A DNA stretch of 64,000 nucleotides from Diadema setosum. Lineage: Eukaryota; Echinodermata; Echinoidea; Diadematoida; Diadematidae. The stretch lies in NCBI GenBank assembly GCA_033980235.1, contig CM067059.1, positions 18,486,100 to 18,550,099 on the forward strand, in the 5' to 3' direction. The notes under the pieces are model-generated. The model worked only from the letters and a program-made list of their open reading frames with translations. It was not told the origin of the DNA and did not search any database. Shown here one piece after another: positions 57,336 to 64,000 of the stretch. The position numbers were made by a program, and so were the translations under genes. Position 1 is the stretch's first letter; the number at the start of each line of letters is the position of its first letter.

Positions 57336-58333
57336 AGGCCGTGTCACACCTTTCTGGGCAAGCCCTCCGTGCGACTTGCGACAAACAATTTTGACTATCT
57401 GGAGGTCCCCGCAGATGACTCACACATGACAGTACCTAGCACATATCTCACCCGCAGTCGCATGGAGGTGCGCACGCAAATCTTTTTACCCGCAGCCATG
57501 TTTAGACCGGACAATTTCTGAGGGCGGACAAGGATTTGGGAGAGTCAGTGCATGTGTCTTACTTGCTGGATGCGTTCTACTTAAATTCTACTTGCGGGTA
57601 TACTGTTTGACAACTCAGCGAAGGAATTCCTCTGAAGGGATGGCAGAAGTCCCGCAGAATGTCATTATTGTGACTGTATATGGGGACTGCGAAGTACCTG
57701 CGTGGGAGTTGCCTGCAAGGTGCTGCTGCTAAGGGCCTCCCACTGGCGTTTTGCGTGGACCTCTCCGGGCATCCCTGGGACTCACCCGGAAAAAGTTTTG
57801 GTCATGCTCAAAACTTGGCTGCGGTTAAATCGGACCTGCGTGCGCATCTCCAGGCAACTACAGGCGAGATACGTGCTAGGTACTATCAGGTGCGGACCAA
57901 CTGCAGAGAGCTGCGGGTAGCAAATTTGTTTCCCCGCAAGTCAAGCCGCAAAACTTCCCCAGATACGGTATGACAAGACCTTGAGCATGCTCAAAACTTG
58001 TTCCGAGTGAGTCGTGGGGGTTCGCTCGCAGAGGTACACGCAGAACACCAGTAGGAGACCCTTACCGGCAGCACCTCACAGGCAACTCAAACGCAGTACT
58101 TCTCAGTACCCGTAAGTCGCTCGTAACAGAAAATGGATCGGTTTCAAAGCTCTCACACAGGTCACACGGAATACACTCAAGTAGATGGTAAGTAGCACAC
58201 GTCTAGTAGGTAAGAAATAAGTGCGGAACTCAAAAAATTTTCTTGTCAGCCCGTGGAAAATTCTCCTGAGTGCTGGAAAATCCCTCCTCCCAAAAAGCCC
58301 GCGTAGCTTGCCCAGAAAGGTGTGACATGGCCT
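57336..58333. mobile_element. 998-bp Harbinger-like non-autonomous element
   Basis: Terminal inverted repeats of 28 bp (57336-57363 against 58306-58333, one mismatch) begin AGGCCGTGTCACACC. They are flanked by the direct repeat TAA (57333-57335, 58334-58336). A 3-bp TWA duplication is the hallmark of PIF/Harbinger. The interior is rich in CCCGCAG/CTGCGGG motifs in both orientations. The overlapping plus ORFs (57680-57973) are not transposase. Confidence 0.85.
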
Positions 58334-59192
58334 TAACAAAGAAACAATAAACCAGAACTTAGTAAATGTGATTGATACTCCCACCAAAAAATGAGGGAAT
58401 TAGCTAAATCGCTAGCATTTTTGTTTTTTATTGAAAAAAAAATGTTGCTACCATGGAAATGCATTGTTCAGCACTAATGAAATATGTGCCAAGTCTCGAG
58501 TCAAATACTACAAAACTGAGGGAGTCAGCTCGTTTCACATATTTTTACTTGTTTTTAATTTAAAAATTGTTTCCATGGCAACATGTTTGCTTGATATTGA
58601 CAAAAGAAAAACCTTTCATATCTACACTATGTAACTGTTGCAAGTGCAGTATTTTAAGTCATTTGCTAAAAAATTGAAGGAGTTGGTTCAATCTAAAATA
58701 TTTTTGTTTGTTCTGTGTTAAAAAAAAATGCTGTTTTCATGGCAACACGTTTGCAGTTTGACATTGACGAAATGTGTTCATTAAATTTATGTACATTAGC
58801 AGTTGCATGCAAAAAATCAAGTCAAATGTTCATAAACTAAGTTAGCTCAATCAACAATATTTTTAAACAATTTTGTTTGTCATTGACAAAAGATAAAGTT
58901 TGTACATCTTTACAACATTGTATATTACAGTGGTCACATGTGCCAAATTTCTAGTCAAATGTTAGAAAACTAAGCCAGTTAGGTTAATCCAACTTTTTTG
59001 TATGTTTTCGTCATAAAAAAAAATATGGTAACATGGCAATGCATATGTTGATGAAAGATGTGTTTAGCACATCTAAAAACTAGACTTATTATACGTGTAT
59101 GTGCACAATCACAAGTCAAATGCTCAAAAACTGAGGGAGTTGGCTAAATGCACAATATGCTTGTATGATTTTCATTCAAATTATGCTGTTAC

Positions 59193-61017
59193 CAGGGATG
59201 CCAGTGGCAAATGGCTTCAGGGCCTGAAAAAAATTTGGTGAGCTAAAATGTGCGCCACGAGCGCGAAGTCCCATCGGCCAGGGTCCAGGGCCCGCTTAAG
59301 GGCCCTGGAAGCTTTGGGGTTCTAGATGCTCTCTCCTGCAATCTGAGCATATTTGAGGGACCTTTTTCCCTAAAATTTATTCCTAGTTTATGGGTAATAT
59401 TTTGGGTAATTGAGCCACTTTCCAGATAAATTTGAGATAAATTAATGTGTGATCCAGATAATGAAAAGAGAATTAAGATGTACATTTCAAGTCTAATGCT
59501 GTCAAAAGGTGCAAAGAAGACAGAGTTGATAACATCAGATAACAATTCTAATATTGATAACATTTTGATAATATTTGATAACAATTCTAACAATGCAAAT
59601 AACATGTAAAGATCCAACCTGATGAGACTAAATTGGAAGGTTTTTTTTTTGTCCCTGCCGAACGAGTTCGAGCAAGGGACTATGAAACGGGCTCCGTACG
59701 TGTGTGTGTCTGTGCGTCCGTCCGTGCGTCCGTCCGTGTGTGCGTCCGTGTGTGTGATCAAAATGTTAAATTTGCTACTTCTCTGTCATTTATGAGCCAA
59801 TTTTGATTCTGTTTGCTTTATATGATAGCACTAAATGGGAGCTTTGAAACTTCTACACAGAATTTCAGTTGTGACCTTTGACCTTGACCTTTGACCTGTA
59901 TTGTACATTTTGCTACAAAATGAGTAGTCCTTCGCCATTTCTAACCCGATTTCGATTCCGTTTGCTTTATGTGATGGCACTAGGTGAGGGCTTCAAAACT
60001 TTTACGCAGAATTTTGATCTTTGACTTCTTTGACCTTTGACCTTGATTTTTTACCTACATTGTACATTTTGCTACAAAATGCTACTCCTTCGCCATTTCT
60101 AACCCGATTTCGATTCCGTTTGCTTTATGTGATGGCACTAGGTGAGGGCTTCAAAACTTTTACACAGAATTTTGACCTTTGATTTCTTTGACCTTTGACC
60201 TTGATTTTTTACCTATATTGCACATTTTGCTACAAAATGCTACTTCCGGCGGGGACATATATTACGCACCGCGTAATTTCTACTTTTCCTTGTTTGTACC
60301 TTGAGTTACTACTTATACTAGTAGTACCTTATTTCTTTCTCTGCTTGAGAAGACTTGACTGTTTCCTGACTTTCCTCTGCATATAGATACGCTCCTTGGC
60401 TTTTTTTGTTCTCTATCCATTTCCATTGGAACTTATCTTTTATTCCACCGTCTATTTTCTTGATATCCGATCCTCTTTCCACATCCAAAACCAGGCAGAC
60501 AGCAGTAAATCCAGTACTTTGAAAGTTTAATCCACAACAAAAGATCGACCGAACATGAATCACATCACCACACAATCACGGCTGTGCAATATGCAATCAC
60601 TGCATATTGATACACGTGTAAAGCGAGCGCGAGCCATCGTATCTCCACTGAACAAATTCATACACACGGTACCTAGTATACACACACAAGTACGGGATGC
60701 ATGCTTGCAGACCACAGTTGCAGACATGTGCAGGCAAACGAAATAGACTTAATACCCAGTCGTTTTACTCTAATTGATAATAATACGCATTGAATCTATA
60801 ATGTAAAATATGACAAGGTGTATACATTAACGTCTAACCGTGGTGAGTCTATTTTCGTAACATTTCGTTGTTGTTTTTTTGGTTTTATTTTGTTTTTCCG
60901 GTTTTGAATAGTGTCCGACCGGAGATATGACAGAAAAAAAAAGGAAAATCCGGAACTTATGGTCGGAAAAACGTAAAAGCCAGAATTCCGGCTATAGCCG
61001 GAACTCTGGCATCCCTG
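59193..61017. mobile_element. 1.8-kb hAT-like element with 6-bp target duplication
   Basis: Perfect 12-bp inverted ends CAGGGATGCCAG and CTGGCATCCCTG, flanked by TGTTAC (59187-59192, 61018-61023). Removing it restores the R6 sequence GCTGTTACCA. CAGGG ends are hAT-like. The interior has GCCGGAA/TTCCGGC segments near the right end and a nested Helitron-like element; no transposase was seen. Confidence 0.85.
59651..60283 (+). mobile_element. Helitron-like non-autonomous element nested in the hAT-like element
   Basis: Left GTCCCTGCCG (59651) and right CGGCGGGGAC (60247) are inverse, followed by the hairpin TTACGC-ACC-GCGTAA (60262-60276) and TTTCTAC. A hairpin a few bases before a CTRR-like end recalls Helitrons; the last base departs from CTAG. 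Inside are a TCCGTCCGTGCGTCCG tract and three tandem modules with TTTGACCTTTGACCTTGA and GCTTTATGTGATGGCACTA. Confidence 0.45.
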
Positions 61018-61335
61018 TGTTACCAAGGCAACACATTGTTCAACATTGATGAAAGATGAATTTCGCACATCTACATACTATTTTGGTCACATGTGCCAAA
61101 TTTCAAGTCAAATGCTCATAAACTTTGTTAGCTAAATCCGAACATTTTTGTATGATTTTCATTAAAAAATGTTACCATGGCAATGAAATATGAAGTTTGC
61201 ACATCTTCATGCTATAGCAATCGTATGTTCCAAGTTTCAAGTCAAATGCTGCATAACTGAGGGAGTTAGCTCAATCCACATATTTTGCATAATTTGAATA
61301 AAAGATGCTGCAACCATGGCAACAAATTCTGTCAT

Positions 61336-61651
61336 TCTAACAGGGTTCCTTTAACGATAGGATTCATTTTGTAGTTTCATCCCTAATCTCAAGTAATCCA
61401 TATTTAAACTAAGGTCATGATCATTATCTAAAAAAATATTGGACATCAGATGGACTCCATGGAGAGCCTAATTACACTTTTTGGCTTTTAAAGAGCCCCG
61501 TAAAGGGTTTCCAGAGAAAACAAGATGCCCTCGGAGGTCACCCATTGTGACGTCATTGGCCATAGCAGCGCTATCATTCAGGTCAGCTTCGCACTGCAAG
61601 AGAGTTATGTGTACATATTAAAGCTTAGTTGTGGCAAGAGAAATTGACTAA
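61336..61651. other. Non-coding, nothing recognised
   Basis: Intron sequence without ORF or repeat boundary. Confidence 0.4.
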
Positions 61652-62446
61652 GGGTGTGTTTATGCTCAATTTGCAAAAGCAGAATCAACGTTTTGAAACG
61701 CTGATTTAAAATGCTGATTCAAAATGCCGTTCATGGGAGCACTGTTAATGCTCACTTTCTTTGAGCTTGGAAAGAGCGTGTGCGATTGCTTCATTGACCT
61801 CTGCAGTGTCAGGTCAAAGTGGGGCACACACTTTTTCAGCAGTTCTGGCCTGAGTGTGTGCATTGTTCATGTTTCGACTGGCTACATGTTTTAATAGCAT
61901 GTCTAAAATACAGTGTAATATTATTTCGATTATTTTACTAATAGACACGTATGGAATGTAGACAATAATAGGAAATTTGAGTAGGCCTATCTATTATATC
62001 GACATATTGTAGACAAACTCGGATTGTACTGTAGTGAGCTCTTCATGAATCAACGTGTCTGTGTACGTACAGTATACAAATGTACCAACAGCGTGCCCGA
62101 GCTTAAAAGCACAACATACACCTGCAGAATGTACAGCTGCACAATGTGCCGAACAGTCACAGAAAGGTCGGCTGGCCTGGTGAACATATTGTCACATTGT
62201 CACGTGAACCGGAAAGGCAATGAGATGACATCATTTATACAGGTATATATGTGATTTTGCATTTATGCTCCCCCATGAAACATGATTAGTCAGAATCGCT
62301 GATCATAAACCAGCTTTTTGTGTGGTTTGAAACGATGTTTTGAAACGGTGTTCATATCAAAATGAGCAAGGATGTAACCACGTTTTGCACTAATCATGTT
62401 TCAAAATGCTGATTCCGGCCTGAAAAGAGGAAGCATAAACACAGTT
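61652..62446. mobile_element. 795-bp MITE with GTGTTTATGCT termini
   Basis: GGTGTGTTTATGCT (left) and AGCATAAACACAG (right, 62432-62444) are inverse. Subterminal AATCAACGTTTTGAAACG and CGTTTTGCACTAATCATGTT modules in both orientations. Flanks ctaa and ttaa would fit a TWA-type site, not proven. Confidence 0.65.
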
Positions 62447-63552
62447 TAAGATGCTGTTGATGGAGATGGAGATGGGTTTGAAGTTGAAAAGGTGAGACTG
62501 CATGGGGGTTATAATCAGTGAACGAGAACAAAACTGAGATATCTTAAGGTTTCCAACAGGCCAAGCCGCCAATCATCGACTGCAAAGACAGCCGCAAGCA
62601 GAGCAGGAATAGCTACATTTTGTGAACTGACAGAAATAAATGTCCTTTTCTACTTTATTTCGAGGATGCAATAATCAATGAAAGTCTAGCCTAAGCTGCA
62701 TTATCTTGTAATGAGGAGAGCTAGGTCCAGGTCTAAGAGGTCTACATTCAGACTTTTAAATTTAAGGCAGTTGCAGTCATAGGGATCGTGAGGGAGCAGT
62801 GGACGGAGGCCCGGGGAACCCGGCGGTGGGTATACCACACTGTCTTGGGAAGGGGCTCAGGACTGCTACCCTCCATAGCACTATCCTGTGACAAGCATGT
62901 GGAGGGCAGCCAAGAGTGTGTAAGCTCCTCGGATGCCAAGGCCAGGAGGAGGGTTGAACACATCGCGGGCTTTGGCACTGGCTCAGTTTAAGCTATCAGC
63001 CCCAGGAGAGTATCCGTGGCATCTGAAGGGAGCACGACCCCGGTACATGGGGTAACACTCGCAGTGCACACGACCCCCTCCCCCAATGAAAAAAGAAAAA
63101 ATTAAAGAACTAAGTATATTGACCATAAAAATAGGGGATAGGATAAATGGGGAGGTGCTGGGGCATTGCGCACCCAGGGGGACCCCAACTGATATGAAAA
63201 AATGGAAAAAAACTGACAATTTCAAAGTGTGGAGGCCACAGGCCAAAATGCTTGAACTACCCAGCAGGATAAGAGAGCCAAGGACATGTCTTAACTCTCA
63301 GAGTTAAAAAGAGGATGATTTATGGACGTACTTGCTTACTTGCTCTTGGAATTGCGCTTAGCCAATAAAATAGCATACTTTGAGAGACGGGTGGCCAGTT
63401 GTATTCAATGGAGATCACAATCATCAAAGGAACAATCCAAAACTGATTGTCCAACATTCTTAACAAAAGAGCAAAAGACTTTTGACAACTTATTCCTGCA
63501 AAAAACAACACATCATCTCAACCCAATGGAAAAATTATGATTCTAAACTTAC
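62447..63552. other. Intron sequence adjacent to FANCM exon
   Basis: 62770-63070 is GC-richer (GTGGACGGAGGCCCGGGGAA, GGCAGCCAAGAGTGTGTAAG), a possible retroelement fragment that I cannot name. C-run near 63071. No exon with matching phase found. Confidence 0.4.
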
Positions 63553-63733
63553 CATTAAGGGTACGTTTCTCAACTCCCATTCTGGTGCTGGTTATGTAAT
63601 CACACCCTTGGAGCTGGCACACCACTGGGTCAAGTCCATGAGTGATAGTCAGACTGGACACAATGTGTGGGGCACTTGCTAGCTCCCTGGAATCCACCAG
63701 AATGACTGGCAGAGGAACGTCATCAGTTGATGC
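63553..63733 (-). CDS. FANCM: FANCM orthologue, exon encoding start of the ERCC4-like domain (partial gene)
   Basis: This is the most upstream FANCM exon in the window. It encodes about 60 residues including VILVDSREL, HGLDPVV, GCDYITSTRM and VEKR, the signature of the ERCC4/XPF-type fold as it occurs in FANCM. FANCM is the DNA translocase of the Fanconi anaemia core complex; its C-terminal ERCC4-like domain pairs with FAAP24 and is not an active nuclease in vertebrates. The exon starts after a pyrimidine-rich acceptor ending CTGCAG (63734-63739) in phase 0. It ends at an excellent donor, ATG|GTAAGT (63547-63552), in phase 1, which fits the next exon at 44607. The active XPF/MUS81 motif has ERK; here the equivalent is EKR, so it looks catalytically degenerate. 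Helicase-domain exons should lie beyond position 64000. The gene identity is family knowledge applied to a clear match; splicing is inferred from signals and phase. Confidence 0.9.
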
Positions 63734-64000
63734 CTGCAGGAGCAAATGTGATAGCACTTAATAGGCATGTCAAGTGACTGCAAATAATGTGGCTACACAG
63801 CCATATGAGAATCAGCAAATATGATTATTTTCTACTTCTGATATTTTCCTCTATGTAATCATTCAATGAATATCATATTTACTAATTAGGGTAGCCATTA
63901 CATCTGTTGGTGTTTATGCATCTCTCCTCACCCCATGTATTTTAGTGTTTGTGACGCAGATTACTTATGACACTTCTTTTTTCCTTATTCACTGTCTGCA
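63734..64000. other. FANCM intron upstream of the first exon seen
   Basis: Begins with the acceptor CTCCTGCAG read on the minus strand; otherwise AT-rich and featureless. Runs off the window. Confidence 0.6.

Larger units (their letters stand above)
57215..61335. repeat. Tandem-module repeat R6 interrupted by two transposons
   Basis: Starts GACCCAATGGGTCTGGAGCT (57228). About ten modules of 130-170 bp share ACCATGGCAAC/TGC, TGCCAAGTTTCAAGTCAAATG and AACTGAGGGAGTTAGCT. Split by 57336-58333 and 59193-61017. Non-coding. Confidence 0.75.

Noticed and set aside
57680..57973. 97-residue plus-strand ORF with overlapping second frame
   Set aside because: Lies wholly inside a TAA-flanked non-autonomous element and has no protein family features.
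62748..62991. GC-rich ORFs on both strands near the FANCM exon
   Set aside because: No FANCM-like content, wrong phase for the neighbouring exon, no acceptor/donor pair.

Overview
Eukaryotic, AT-rich, intron-dominated sequence from a metazoan, probably a marine invertebrate. The mix of DIRS-like, CsRn1-type Ty3/gypsy and Penelope-like retroelements, TTTCGCG MITEs, tRNA-headed SINEs and repeats carrying TGACCTTTGACC is what I would expect from a deuterostome such as an echinoderm or hemichordate. That placement is an inference from repeat style, not a proof.

One cellular gene can be read with confidence. It is a FANCM orthologue on the minus strand. Four exons (63553-63733, 44475-44607, 16081-16160, 2986-3083) have GT/AG borders and compatible phases (1, 2, 1, 0). 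Together they encode 164 residues without a stop, covering most of the ERCC4-like domain near the FANCM C-terminus. The helicase part must lie beyond the right end of the window and the (HhH)2 tail beyond the left end. The introns are 18,945, 28,314 and 12,997 bp, so 492 coding bases are spread over about 61 kb. A weak candidate first exon of another minus-strand gene is at 1680-1811.

Almost everything else is transposable-element material inside these introns. 1-16 kb: a small MITE, a 1.35 kb pogo-like element with TA flanks, a broken Penelope-like reverse transcriptase, a repeat with DR1-like motifs, a 273 bp palindrome, and a nest at 10.3-15.3 kb (a MITE split by a degenerate DIRS element, itself carrying a hAT-like MITE). 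16-26 kb: two inverted-repeat elements, a 24-bp minisatellite, a TTTCGCG MITE, a tRNA-like sequence and decayed pogo-like copies. 26-44 kb: opposed arrays of a roughly 140-bp repeat form a very large inverted structure into which a 4.9 kb DIRS element, a Helitron-like element, a DR1 repeat copy, a 6.6 kb TIR-bounded block with a nested 5 kb long-TIR element, and two MITEs have gone. 44-52 kb: a non-LTR 3' tail, SINEs and MITEs. 52-57 kb: a degenerate CsRn1-clade Ty3/gypsy element with a tRNA-Trp primer-binding site. 57-62 kb: a tandem-repeat element split by a Harbinger-like element (TAA duplication) and by a hAT-like element (TGTTAC duplication) that itself contains a Helitron-like insert.

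All large transposon coding regions seen here are broken by stops, frameshifts or lost catalytic residues. I see no bacterial features, CRISPR array or intact cellular gene other than the FANCM exons.
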